Shown here: one piece after another, positions 30,601 through 39,275 of the stretch
How the letters are laid out: every line of letters starts with the position of its first letter
Numbering within the stretch: the first letter of the stretch is position 1
DNA from: a virus
Virus record (IMG/VR): IMGVR_UViG_3300034101_004157
Span: 1-52,116 of that record
Strand: one strand, 5' to 3'
DNA length: 52,116 bases
Made by a program: the position numbers and the translations under genes
The notes under the pieces: model-generated
What the model was told of the DNA's origin: nothing
Database searches by the model: none
Seen by the model: the letters and a program-made list of their open reading frames with translations, nothing else

Positions 30601-31010
30601 TGACGACTCCGGGCGGCCGCTTCAGCCACGGCGATCAGGTCGCGGATTCGCTCAAGCGCCGCGGCAGTCTTCGCGGCCTCAAGGTCGACGCGGTGTTCAA
30701 GCGCGGCCATCGCCTCCCGCATCCGGGCGCGCTCTTCGGCGTGCCGTCCGGCCTCATCCCGCCACTGCTTCCACGCCGCGGCGAGGGCGGCGAGGATCAC
30801 GCCGGACGGGCCCGCGCCCTGTAGCAGCGGGGCGAGCGCGCCGAGGTCACCGGCGGGCGCAGCGCCCGGCACAGGCGCGCCGTCGACCTGCGCGCCGGCC
30901 GTGGCTGCGAAGGCGGCGATGGCGAAGGCGGCGACGCCCGCGACGACGACGAGGGCGGGGCCGCGGAGGTGGGCGGGGATGCGGGGGAGGCTGTGCATGG
31001 ACGGCATCAT
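30597..31010 (-). CDS. Putative holin
   Basis: The product has 137 residues. One clear TM segment LVVVAGVAAFAIAAFAATAG (about 21-40) and a second hydrophobic stretch GVILAALAAAWKQW (about 70-83) are followed by a charged coiled coil (85-137). Size, topology and position directly after the peptidase fit a holin that lets the endolysin reach the wall. The ATG at 31010 overlaps the peptidase stop (ATGA), supporting a lysis cassette. A spanin-like role is the alternative. Confidence 0.6.
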   Translation of the reverse strand: MMPSMHSLPRIPAHLRGPALVVVAGVAAFAIAAFAATAGAQVDGAPVPGAAPAGDLGALAPLLQGAGPSGVILAALAAAWKQWRDEAGRHAEERARMREAMAALEHRVDLEAAKTAAALERIRDLIAVAEAAARSRQ

Positions 31011-31447
31011 ACCCCGCGGACCTCCCAATGGGGGCCGTCCTTCGTGCGCTCCCAATCGCCGCCCCACGACAGGGTGACCCCGTGCGTCAGGCCCTCGGCG
31101 GCCATCTTCGTCCACTCCGCCTTGATGATAGGCGCAACCGCATGGTAGGCCGTCCAATCCCAAGACACCGAACCCTTGACGATGGGTGCGACGTCGACGG
31201 CGTGCGAGGGCGAGGCGTTGTGCTTTGACTGCCCCGGCTTTGCGTTCGTGACGGTCTTCTCACCCGGGATGCCGCGCCGGCCCTTGGCGTAGAGTTCGGC
31301 CTGCTCTGCGTTGGTCCGATGGCCGTAGAGCACAGTCAGATCGTGCGGCAGGTCCGGCCGCTTGATCACGCGGACGAAGAGCTCCCGCAGAAGCTCGTGA
31401 CAGGTCTGCAGGCGCGCGGTGGACGTGGGGCCGAAGGCGTAGGGCAT
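31007..31447 (-). CDS. M15-family peptidase endolysin
   Basis: The product has 146 residues. The zinc site is visible: QSKHN (His 76), HAVDVA (Asp 85) and GPHWE (His 140), as in VanY/L-alanyl-D-glutamate peptidases of phage endolysins. YGHRTNAEQAELY is the conserved region before it. It cuts peptide cross-links of peptidoglycan. There is no signal peptide, so it needs the holin. The start at 31447 follows GAGGCCCTG and overlaps the HNH-like stop. Confidence 0.88.
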   Translation of the reverse strand: MPYAFGPTSTARLQTCHELLRELFVRVIKRPDLPHDLTVLYGHRTNAEQAELYAKGRRGIPGEKTVTNAKPGQSKHNASPSHAVDVAPIVKGSVSWDWTAYHAVAPIIKAEWTKMAAEGLTHGVTLSWGGDWERTKDGPHWEVRGV

Positions 31448-31818
31448 CAGGGCCTCTTGCACATGTTGGGGGTCACGAGGTCATGCCATCGCCGATGGCA
31501 CGGGCCGCAGATGCGCGCGGTTGGCCATCGGTCGGCGTCGCTGCCGAACAGGTGCCGCGGGGCGAAGTGATGCGTCTCAAGGTGGGCCACGGTCCCGCAC
31601 ACGGCGCACGGCGCGGCATCCGCTGCGGCCTGCGGCCATTCCGGAAGGGCAGCGAGTGCGTCAGCCGGGATCGACTTGACCGCGACGAATGGGGGCGACC
31701 CGGGCGGGGTGTGCTGACAGCGCATGCACCAAGACCGGACCTTGACGCCGTTGGCGGTCCGGTCGCGGTAGAGCATCGCTTGGCAGTTGTCGCTGCCGCA
31801 CCCCTTGGGCATCCCCAT
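31447..31818 (-). CDS. HNH-like zinc protein in the late operon
   Basis: The protein has 123 residues. N-terminal cysteines (CGSDNC, CMRC) could hold one zinc, and CAVCG...ETHHFAPRHL...CGPCHRRWHD is an HNH-like unit with HH as catalytic pair. HNH proteins next to lysis genes or terminase can help packaging. The start (ATG 31818 or 31812) has no strong ribosome site, so coupling with the previous gene is likely. Confidence 0.7.
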   Translation of the reverse strand: MGMPKGCGSDNCQAMLYRDRTANGVKVRSWCMRCQHTPPGSPPFVAVKSIPADALAALPEWPQAAADAAPCAVCGTVAHLETHHFAPRHLFGSDADRWPTARICGPCHRRWHDLVTPNMCKRP

Positions 31819-31822
31819 CGGT

Positions 31823-31978
31823 TCAGTCCTTGTCCGCGAGGTCCGCGATCAGGTCGGCGGCGAGCTCGGCCAAGTCGGCCGCCAAGCGCCGGATCTCGGC
31901 GGGGGTGAAGCCTCCGGCCGATGCAATGGTGACGCGGGCGGCGAGGCGCAGAAGGCGGGCGATCAAGGCCGGTTTCAT
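31823..31978 (-). CDS. Small hypothetical amphipathic protein
   Basis: The protein has 51 residues and is a run of amphipathic helix rich in Ala, Leu, Arg and Asp. It starts behind CGGAGTGCTGAC at 31978. Its stop is four bases before the HNH-like start. Function unknown. Confidence 0.55.
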   Translation of the reverse strand: MKPALIARLLRLAARVTIASAGGFTPAEIRRLAADLAELAADLIADLADKD

Positions 31979-31979
31979 G

Positions 31980-32096
31980 TCAGCACTCCGGGATGGGCGC
32001 GCGGGCTGCGCGACGGGTGGCGTAGGCGCAGAGGTCGGCGGCGGTCAGGCGGTGGACGTGCGGCGCGGCGCCGGATCGGCGGACGATGATCGTCAT
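31980..32096 (-). CDS. Mini-protein of 38 residues
   Basis: The ORF begins with MTIIVRRSG behind GGGAGCCGTG and ends 1 base before the next gene. It overlaps the stop of the upstream gene. It is short and basic, with no known family. The dense operon packing supports it. Confidence 0.5.
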   Translation of the reverse strand: MTIIVRRSGAAPHVHRLTAADLCAYATRRAARAPIPEC

Positions 32097-32323
32097 CACG
32101 GCTCCCGCATGCGGCAGGCAAGGTCGAAGGCTGCAAACCCGAGCTGATGCAGGTTGCCGCTGGCGCCCAACTCCCACGCGGTCGACGCGCTCCGATCCGG
32201 GCCAAGGAGCGCAACCGCAACACCCTGCACATCGCCGGACTCGGCGCGCGCAAGGAGGTCTTGCAGGAAGGCGATCACGGCGGGGTCGGGTTGCACGGTC
32301 GCCAGTCGGATTGGTGGAGTCAT
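32096..32323 (-). CDS. Small hypothetical protein
   Basis: The protein has 75 residues, of mixed fold, beginning MTPPIRLATVQ. It overlaps both neighbours by one to four bases. No family recognised. Confidence 0.6.
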   Translation of the reverse strand: MTPPIRLATVQPDPAVIAFLQDLLARAESGDVQGVAVALLGPDRSASTAWELGASGNLHQLGFAAFDLACRMREP

Positions 32324-32631
32324 CGGGCCCCCTGTGCCCAGCGGACCACGTCGTTGTGCAGCGCGACGGCGCGGTCGATCAGTCCCTGCGGGGCGTTGGC
32401 AGCGCGCAGGTAGACCGTCAGGTCGGCGGACTCTTGCGGGGACTCGATGATCGCGCCGGGCCAGCCGACCCGCAGCGGCGCGCCGTAGTGCGCTTCGCCG
32501 TGGTCAAGCCGGGTCAGGATGAAGGCGCGGGCCTCGGGGGTGAGACCGTCCGGCAGGTGGTCGCGGACGGCGGGGCCGTCGGTGTCGCACGGGCCGCAGT
32601 CGTGGAGGGCGAGGTCGACGGCGGGGGTCAC
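32320..32631 (-). CDS. Small hypothetical protein
   Basis: The product has 103 residues, with a CGPC in the first 15 and mixed fold after it. It overlaps the genes on both sides by four bases, so it is in the same late transcript. No family recognised. Confidence 0.6.
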   Translation of the reverse strand: MTPAVDLALHDCGPCDTDGPAVRDHLPDGLTPEARAFILTRLDHGEAHYGAPLRVGWPGAIIESPQESADLTVYLRAANAPQGLIDRAVALHNDVVRWAQGAR

Positions 32632-32834
32632 GATGGCAGGACCAGCCGCCCGGCGGCAACCTCAGCGCGGAGGAAGTCCTGCGCGGCGGCGGCCAGCGGG
32701 TCGGTCGCGTCGGCGGCGGCGATGAGCTCCGCGGCCTCGGGGTCGGGAAGGGACAGCCGCAGGACCACGGAGCCGACGTCGGCGCCGGTGTCGGCGGTGG
32801 CGCTGGCGCGCTCGGCGGAGAGAGCTTGGGGCAT
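32628..32834 (-). CDS. Small hypothetical protein
   Basis: The protein has 68 residues, acidic and helical. The ATG at 32834 is chosen since the longer frame runs into the tail gene above. The stop of that gene is two bases upstream. No family recognised. Confidence 0.55.
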   Translation of the reverse strand: MPQALSAERASATADTGADVGSVVLRLSLPDPEAAELIAAADATDPLAAAAQDFLRAEVAAGRLVLPS

Positions 32835-32836
32835 GG

Positions 32837-33940
32837 TCAGCGCACCTCGATGGCGATGGACTCGATCACGACCTTGGGGGTGCCGACGCCGCTCCCACCG
32901 TTGCCGAGGCCGAGCAGCAGCTTGATGGAGCTGAGCCCCTCCGCCCACGCCGTTGCGGTGGTGGTGGGCGCGGCGGCGGCCGACTGTGACCGCCCGCGTT
33001 GGTCCGGGGTCGGGTTCTGAAACTGCGTGTCGTCAACGCGCATCACAGCGTCGTTGCCGTAGCCGGGGACGATGACCTCGAAGAAGAGGCGCGTCCCGTT
33101 CGCCCAGCCCGCAGGCACGGTCACCCCAGACGAGGCCGAGGCCCCGCGGCGGTAGGTAAGGCTGGCGGTCTGGCCGGTGACGCGGATACCAGCCACGTCG
33201 GACGCGCTCGACACGTCCAGGGTAGGGGTCACGGCGCTATCGGCGATGTAGAGCCACGCGCTGTCGTTGCTGTCCTCGTTGAAGACCTTCACCTTCATCG
33301 AGACGCGCAGCGCGTGGTCGGCGCTCAGTGTCTCACCAAGCGGCAGGGTGAGGGTCAGCTCCGGGAGCATCGAGGCGGTGGTGGTGCACTCAAGCACCAA
33401 GCCTTCGCCGCTGACGACGTTGCAGGTGTTGTTGGTGCCGAAGGTGCCGGCGCCAGCGGTCGCCCCGCGCGTCGCAATGGTGTCGCCCGAGAGGGTGATG
33501 CTCGACGTGCCATTGGGGATGGGCCCGATGTTGCCGCTGGTCCGCAGGTCGCACGTCCAAACCTCGCGCCACCCGGCCGAGCCCTCCACTGGGTAGGCGT
33601 CGGCGACGTCTTGCTCGACGGTGATGATGCCGACGTCGCTGCGGCTGGTCTGCCCGCCCGCCGACGCGACCATCCGGTGCACGGCCCGCAGGCCGTCGCT
33701 GGTCGGGATGACGTAGGGGCCGAGGCCGCTTCCGCTCGACGGCGTGATGGCGCTTCCGGTCGACTGGTCGGTGATGCTGAGGGCGTAGGTCGTCCCCGCA
33801 GGCGCGCCCGGGTGCGTGTAGGTGAGGGAGACGGACGTGGTGCCGACCGGCTCGGGGGGGCCCTGCGCCGGGGGCGTTGGGGCGGTGAGGTCGGTGACCC
33901 CGCCGGGACGCGGTACGATGCGGGTGCGCAGGCGGGGCAT
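32837..33940 (-). CDS. Tail-associated protein with lectin/jelly-roll-like domain
   Basis: The product has 367 residues. Residues about 30-110 resemble a fibronectin-type domain. Residues about 125-365 have the alternating strands of a concanavalin-like fold (SITLSGDTIATRG, LRVSMKVKVFNEDSNDSAW, LFFEVIVPGYG). Such domains are common in receptor-binding and decoration proteins. It lies directly after the other tail-tip genes. It may contact the host surface. Confidence 0.6.
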   Translation of the reverse strand: MPRLRTRIVPRPGGVTDLTAPTPPAQGPPEPVGTTSVSLTYTHPGAPAGTTYALSITDQSTGSAITPSSGSGLGPYVIPTSDGLRAVHRMVASAGGQTSRSDVGIITVEQDVADAYPVEGSAGWREVWTCDLRTSGNIGPIPNGTSSITLSGDTIATRGATAGAGTFGTNNTCNVVSGEGLVLECTTTASMLPELTLTLPLGETLSADHALRVSMKVKVFNEDSNDSAWLYIADSAVTPTLDVSSASDVAGIRVTGQTASLTYRRGASASSGVTVPAGWANGTRLFFEVIVPGYGNDAVMRVDDTQFQNPTPDQRGRSQSAAAAPTTTATAWAEGLSSIKLLLGLGNGGSGVGTPKVVIESIAIEVR

Positions 33941-33942
33941 GG

Positions 33943-34272
33943 TCAGGCGCCCACGGTGACGTGGGCCACGTCGTTCGCGTTGTCGCCGGCGATGTACAGG
34001 ACCACCGCATGCGCGCCGGGTGAAGAGTTGACCATGAAGGGCACCGACTCCTCAATCCGCACGGCATCAGCGTTGTAGGCCGCACCGTCGGTGCCGCTGT
34101 GCGAGACGAAGCCGGCGGAGGGGGTCGTGTTGTCCGACGCGAAGATCCTGACGCTGATCTCGCGCGCCCACCGTGGGAATGCGATCTGCGTCACGTTGCC
34201 GGCCGTGCCCCCGAGGGCGATACGGTCGGTGATGGGGCCGGGGCTGCCGGCTTTGGTGACTGTGGCGGCCAT
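33943..34272 (-). CDS. Small structural protein, strand-rich
   Basis: The protein has 109 residues and is nearly all beta-strand and Gly/Thr-rich, with a hydrophobic end AHAVVLYIAGDNANDVAHV. It starts behind GAGGTGCCCG. It sits between two tail proteins, so it is likely a tail or fibre accessory. Confidence 0.6.
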   Translation of the reverse strand: MAATVTKAGSPGPITDRIALGGTAGNVTQIAFPRWAREISVRIFASDNTTPSAGFVSHSGTDGAAYNADAVRIEESVPFMVNSSPGAHAVVLYIAGDNANDVAHVTVGA

Positions 34273-34335
34273 CGGGCACCTCGCGGGGGTAGGGTATCAC
34301 AGGGCGCGGCGGGCGGCTATCGCGGCGCGGCGGGC

Positions 34336-35931
34336 TTAGGTGCGCTCCACCGACCACAGACCAAGCAACCACCGGCCGCCCTGCCACCGCTTCGACCGGA
34401 CCCACAGGACGCGGTCTGTCCAGCCCAGCGCAGGGTCGGTGACTGCGACGGCATCGCCGGGGGACAGGTGCGACACCGACAGGGGCGCGCTGTAGGTGAC
34501 GGTGTAGGGCCGGCCGGCACGCAGGGCCAGCCAAGACAGCCCGAGCGCGTACAGGGTGCGCTCTTCTTGGGCCCACGGCAGGGTCAGCGTCTGGTCTTCG
34601 GGTGCCTGTGCCTCGGCGGGGACTTCGCGGGTACGGGAGGTGAAGCCCGCGCGGCGGCCGATTGTGCCGGCCGTGCTGCCGACCGTGTCCGCTTGGCTGT
34701 CGAGGATGACGGTGCGGGCCGATCCGCCGGTGAGCATGTTTTGCCCGCCTTGGATCGTCAGGCGCACAGGCGCGGGGCCGTCGTCGTAGACCACAGCGTC
34801 AAGGCGCACCCATCCGGCCTCGGGGCTGCCGTCGGCCGCGGCCTGCGCGGCGGTGGCGTTGGGGTCGAGGTAGCCAAGGATTAGGCCGTCGGGGCCGGCG
34901 CGAAGGGTCACGGGTAGGTAGGGCAAGACCTGCGTCGACAGGTACTCCCACGCGGTGACTTCGGGGTCGTTCAGGTACAGGTCGAAGCGGTAGCCGCGCA
35001 GGTTGTCGATAGCCGGGGCGCTACGGCCGGTGTCGAACGGCAAGCCGGCGCGGGCCAACAGGTAGCGGATCGCCTCGCCGGCCGTCGACGGGCGGCCGGG
35101 CCGGGAGGCGCCGCCCGCACCGGACGCCTCGGACCACGCGACGGCGAAGACGTCGGCCGTGTCGCTGATGGTTGCGGCCGCGGTGATGTCCACGTAATGG
35201 TAAGCTTGCCCGCTGTCTGTCAGCGACGACTTCAGCGGGAAGGATTCGGACGCGCTGCCGTCGCTGATTGTGACGTCGTCGCCCGTGGTGGTGACGCTGT
35301 CGCCTGCGACCAAGAGCAGCGACACAGGGCCGCCCAGCGTTGCAATCGGGTAGGCGGGCGTGCTGAACAGGCCGATCAGGGACGCGCCGGGCTGCCCGAT
35401 CACGAGCGGGAAGGGATAGCCGGCGGCATCCTCGCGGACGGTGGGGAAGTCGCCCTCGGTGATCACGGCCTGCGGGGAGAGGAGCGGGACGCGGGACGTC
35501 CACGGGGTGGCCTCAAGCGATGCGGCGAACCAAGACGCCGGACGCTGCGGGTCACCCCACGCGGGCTGCGCGAGTCGGCCGCGGGCCACGAAGACGCGCG
35601 CGCCGTAGGTGCCGGTCAGCGGGGCGCCGATGCGGGGCGGGGTGACCAGCACGTAGGACAGGACCGCTTCGGCTTCTCTCAGGTCGATCCCGCGGGCGGC
35701 GAGGTAGACGGGGGTCGGCGTGATGTGTGCCTCAAGCGCGACGGTCTGCGACGCGGGGCGCACGGTCAGCAGGTCGATCTCTTCGGCGAAGTCGACGTCA
35801 GACAGACCGCCCGCGTACTCGACAGGCGCGCCGTCGTCGTCAAGCACGATTGGCTGCGTCGACAGGCGGAAGGTCACGCCCGGCAGGTCAAGGTCCAAGA
35901 GCCAAACCATCTCGGCGTCGGCGCGGGGCAT
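34336..35931 (-). CDS. Tail tip/baseplate hub-like protein
   Basis: The protein has 531 residues. It is strand-rich with repeats of Val/Thr-rich segments (about 200-260) and a C-terminal domain that ends WLLGLWSVERT. Position between the fibre gene and the smaller tail genes suggests a baseplate or hub component. The start overlaps the stop of the 1114-residue gene (TGATG), so it is coupled. Exact family not recognised. Confidence 0.6.
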   Translation of the reverse strand: MPRADAEMVWLLDLDLPGVTFRLSTQPIVLDDDGAPVEYAGGLSDVDFAEEIDLLTVRPASQTVALEAHITPTPVYLAARGIDLREAEAVLSYVLVTPPRIGAPLTGTYGARVFVARGRLAQPAWGDPQRPASWFAASLEATPWTSRVPLLSPQAVITEGDFPTVREDAAGYPFPLVIGQPGASLIGLFSTPAYPIATLGGPVSLLLVAGDSVTTTGDDVTISDGSASESFPLKSSLTDSGQAYHYVDITAAATISDTADVFAVAWSEASGAGGASRPGRPSTAGEAIRYLLARAGLPFDTGRSAPAIDNLRGYRFDLYLNDPEVTAWEYLSTQVLPYLPVTLRAGPDGLILGYLDPNATAAQAAADGSPEAGWVRLDAVVYDDGPAPVRLTIQGGQNMLTGGSARTVILDSQADTVGSTAGTIGRRAGFTSRTREVPAEAQAPEDQTLTLPWAQEERTLYALGLSWLALRAGRPYTVTYSAPLSVSHLSPGDAVAVTDPALGWTDRVLWVRSKRWQGGRWLLGLWSVERT

Positions 35932-38900
35932 CAGACCTCCTCAGTGATGACGAGGTTTCCGGACCGGTGGACTTCGTCGGTGAGTTCTTCGCCTTGGATT
36001 GTGTCGAGGCTGTCCGTTGCCGAGGCAGTACCGACGATCAGGCCGGCGCGGCGGTGGATCGTCTGCGTCGTCGTGATCGGCAGGGTCACCTTGGGGAGCA
36101 AGGCAACCATGCGCCCGTCCGCCTCGTTGAGTAGGCCGGTGAGGCTGTGCAGCGTGGCGGCGTTGGCGTTGGATGCGTCGGCGCTGTCGTAGTCCGGGTA
36201 GTCCGGTTCGGGGCTCGCGGCCCAAAGCTGCGTCTCGTCCACGCCATCCGCCCAAGTCATCTGGATGACGCGGCGCGCGGGGGCGGGGCGGGCGAGGTAG
36301 GTGCTGCGGTCCGGCTGGACTTCGACGATAGACCCGCGCTCGGTGGTCTGTGTGCGGCCCCAGGAGTACGGCTGCGCGAAGAGGTGGAGCGGGCCAAGGA
36401 CCATCTGCCCGATGGTGTAGAAGTCGTCGGCGGTTTGCTGCGCGTCGATCAGGATGCGCCAGCCGTCGGCGCTTGCGGTGAACGGGAAGACGACCGCGAC
36501 ATCGGGGGACCACAGGCGCATCGTGCCGCTGGTCTGCTCTGTGCCTGCAACGCCGGTCAGGGTCAGGCGGCAGACCGGGCCGCCGTAGGTGCCGGTCGAC
36601 AGCTTGCCCTCGGTGTTGTGCCGGATCTTGCGCTGCGCGATCAGGATGCCGCCGCTGATGTTGCCGAACTGCGCGGTCCAGCCGGTGAGCTCGCCGGTCG
36701 CGAAGTAGGGCCGGGCGGCGTCGTAGGTCGACGGGGTGAGCACGTCACCGGTACGGGTGAAGCCGATAGCGGTGGACGAGATTGCCGCGTCGATGGTCGC
36801 TTGCGTCGTCCATGTCCCGCCGACGCGGGCTTGGATGGCCCCGGTGCGCCAGTTGATCCCCCGCAGGATCAGGGCCATCACGGGGGCGGTCGGGGCGCTG
36901 TCGGCGCCGGTCGACTGCAGTTGGATGGCGATGGTCTGCTGGACGTTGTCGCCGGTGGAACGCCAGCCCAGGCGGGGGGACCGGGCGATCTGCGGCAGGA
37001 TGCGGGCGGCGCTGAAGACGGCGTCCGGGGTGACGGTCCACGTCTGACCGGTCAGGTAGGGCCCGCGCAGGCCGGACAGGGCGGCGCCGCTGCGGGCGTA
37101 GGCGAAGCGCGGGGCGGCGGGGATCTGCCGGCCCTTGAGGATGTCCGGCAGGTATGCGGGATCGAACGCGTCCCAATGGGCCTGCGTACCGACGTTGCTG
37201 TAGCCGGCGCGGTCGCCGAAGGACACCGCGACGAAGAACCAGCGCGAGGTCACAGCGCCGACCACGCCCGAGAAGGAGCCGAACTGGATTCGGTGGTTCC
37301 CGACCGTCCCGCCGTCGTCGGTCAGGGTTGCCGTGTCGAGCAACGTCCACTCGCGGATCTCAGCGTCGGCCCACCCGCGGACCCATACCGCGACCGCCCC
37401 GGTCGACCCGTCAAGACCCACGCGGACGTGCTTCGGGCCGGTGGCGAGGGTCGCCGAGGCCATGATCTGCGTGTTGCTGACGTTGTCGTAAACGACGACG
37501 GCCACGGTGTTGACGCGGACGCTGACCTCGTAGCCGTACACGCCATCGTCCACGCGGCAGCGCAGGGCGACGCGCTCGGTGGTCGTGTCCGGGTTGGTGA
37601 CCGCCTCGATGGCGGCCTCACAGATCAGCGTGTCGCCGGTGGTGTCGCGGGCGGACGGCTCGGCGACGATGGGGTCGTTGAACGTTCCATAGGCGGTGGA
37701 GGCCAAGGGCGCGCTTAGGTTCAGGCGGCCGGGGGCGGAGAGGGTCGAGGATGCGGTGCCGGTCTCGGTCCACGTCACGCTGTTCGGGATCGCGGACGGC
37801 TCTTCGTAGGGCAACCACGTCCAGTCCCAGGACGCTTGGTCTTGGTAGCGGGCCCCGCGGTTGATTGGGGGCAGGCATTGGGTGGTCAGGCCGCCCAGGT
37901 AGGCAAAGCCCAAGCTGTTGCCGTAGGTGGCGGTCGGGGCGTTCCAGTTGTGGGCGATGACGAAGCGGCCGCGGTGGGCGCAGGCGGCGAGGCTGTGGGC
38001 GAACACCGCCTCGGGAGTGACGCCGGTATCGCCATTGTTGGGGCTGACCCACCGTGCGCTGTAGCTGTAGCCGGACGGGTCGTTGGCGCTTTGCACGTCC
38101 TGACCCCAGGGGATCCACGTCACGCCGAGGTCTTCGGTCACGAAGACCTGCCCGCGGTAGATCTTCGTGTCCGGGTCGGGGCTGTACTGCGAGGCGAAGG
38201 CGTACACGGTGCCGACTTCGTCGACGGCGAGGCCAAAGCCGTTGTGCCGGCTGACGGTGCCTGCGCCGGTGTCGGTGAGGTAGGCGGAGCCCAAGCCGGT
38301 CGAAGAGCCCAGCGTGGCGATCACCGACGATGCGGAGGACTGGAACGCGGACCCGTAGCGCCGGACCTTCGTGCTGTAGGCGCCCGCTGCGAAGGCCCCG
38401 AAGATGGCCAAGAACTGGCCGCCGACTGCGACGACGTCGACGCCGCCCTCGCCGGACAGGGTGCTGACGCGCGAGAAGGAGCACCCCAAGTCGTCGGATG
38501 CCCACTGATAGACTGTGTTCGTGGTGCCCGACCGCGTGTGCAGGAAGAGGATGATCTGCCCGTTGGCGTAGGCCGCGCGCAGGCGCCGGACGGTGTTGGC
38601 TGTCACGCCCTGAACGGTGGTGCTGTCCACGCCGGCGGGCGCGGCGGCCTCGGTCCACGTCGCGCCGTCATCGTCGCTGTAGAGGGACCACACGTAGGCG
38701 ACGCTGCCGGTCGGGGACTCCACCGCGACGAAGAGCATGGCCCGGTCGCCAACCATCACGAGGCAGGGGCCGTAGGGGGCGAGGCCGCGGGTGCTGACGC
38801 TGATCTCGCTGCCCCAAGACGCGGCGCCGGCGGCCTTGCGGTACACCACAAGCGAGCCGGTGCCAGTGCCTTTGCGGGCGCAGGCCAGGAGCGTCCCGGT

Positions 38901-39275
38901 GGGGGTGGCGCAGACGTGCGGCTGCGTCAGGTAGTCCGACGTGCTGGCGCTGTAGGACGCGGCGTCCCAGAAGGCCACGCTGCCGGGGCCCTCCCATCCC
39001 GCCCATCCGGTCGACCCGTCCGGGGACGTGGCGAAGGTCGCCGCGGTGGACTGCGACGACGGCAGGCCGGCGGACTGGACGCGGGTGGTGAAGGCGGCCG
39101 TCTGTTCGCCCTTGGCCCGTAGGCTGCCCTGGTAGGCGCCTGCGGGCTCAGGGATGCCCGCCCGGGGTGATGCCTCGGTGTAGCTGCTGTGCGCGGCCCA
39201 CGGGGCCGTGGCGGCGTCCAGGCGGGGGTCCATGACCACGAGGGCGGGATGCTGTGCGCGGGTCGTCGTGGCCAT
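35931..39275 (-). CDS. Large tail protein with sialidase-like beta-propeller
   Basis: The protein has 1114 residues. SDDDGATWTE and TEDLGVTWIPWG are Asp-box (BNR) motifs of sialidase-type beta-propellers, over about residues 60-450. The middle (about 480-690) is strand-rich and could be a jelly-roll. The rest is a tail-protein region of unclear fold. It could bind or hydrolyse host surface glycans. Catalytic arginines cannot be confirmed by eye, so enzyme activity is not claimed. Its start overlaps the tape-measure stop (TAATG). Confidence 0.65.
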   Translation of the reverse strand: MATTTRAQHPALVVMDPRLDAATAPWAAHSSYTEASPRAGIPEPAGAYQGSLRAKGEQTAAFTTRVQSAGLPSSQSTAATFATSPDGSTGWAGWEGPGSVAFWDAASYSASTSDYLTQPHVCATPTGTLLACARKGTGTGSLVVYRKAAGAASWGSEISVSTRGLAPYGPCLVMVGDRAMLFVAVESPTGSVAYVWSLYSDDDGATWTEAAAPAGVDSTTVQGVTANTVRRLRAAYANGQIILFLHTRSGTTNTVYQWASDDLGCSFSRVSTLSGEGGVDVVAVGGQFLAIFGAFAAGAYSTKVRRYGSAFQSSASSVIATLGSSTGLGSAYLTDTGAGTVSRHNGFGLAVDEVGTVYAFASQYSPDPDTKIYRGQVFVTEDLGVTWIPWGQDVQSANDPSGYSYSARWVSPNNGDTGVTPEAVFAHSLAACAHRGRFVIAHNWNAPTATYGNSLGFAYLGGLTTQCLPPINRGARYQDQASWDWTWLPYEEPSAIPNSVTWTETGTASSTLSAPGRLNLSAPLASTAYGTFNDPIVAEPSARDTTGDTLICEAAIEAVTNPDTTTERVALRCRVDDGVYGYEVSVRVNTVAVVVYDNVSNTQIMASATLATGPKHVRVGLDGSTGAVAVWVRGWADAEIREWTLLDTATLTDDGGTVGNHRIQFGSFSGVVGAVTSRWFFVAVSFGDRAGYSNVGTQAHWDAFDPAYLPDILKGRQIPAAPRFAYARSGAALSGLRGPYLTGQTWTVTPDAVFSAARILPQIARSPRLGWRSTGDNVQQTIAIQLQSTGADSAPTAPVMALILRGINWRTGAIQARVGGTWTTQATIDAAISSTAIGFTRTGDVLTPSTYDAARPYFATGELTGWTAQFGNISGGILIAQRKIRHNTEGKLSTGTYGGPVCRLTLTGVAGTEQTSGTMRLWSPDVAVVFPFTASADGWRILIDAQQTADDFYTIGQMVLGPLHLFAQPYSWGRTQTTERGSIVEVQPDRSTYLARPAPARRVIQMTWADGVDETQLWAASPEPDYPDYDSADASNANAATLHSLTGLLNEADGRMVALLPKVTLPITTTQTIHRRAGLIVGTASATDSLDTIQGEELTDEVHRSGNLVITEEV

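Noticed and set aside
36147-39122. Two long Gly/Arg/Val-rich plus-strand frames opposite the fibre gene
   Set aside because: They are shadows of the 1114-residue gene, which has Asp-box motifs and couples with its neighbours.
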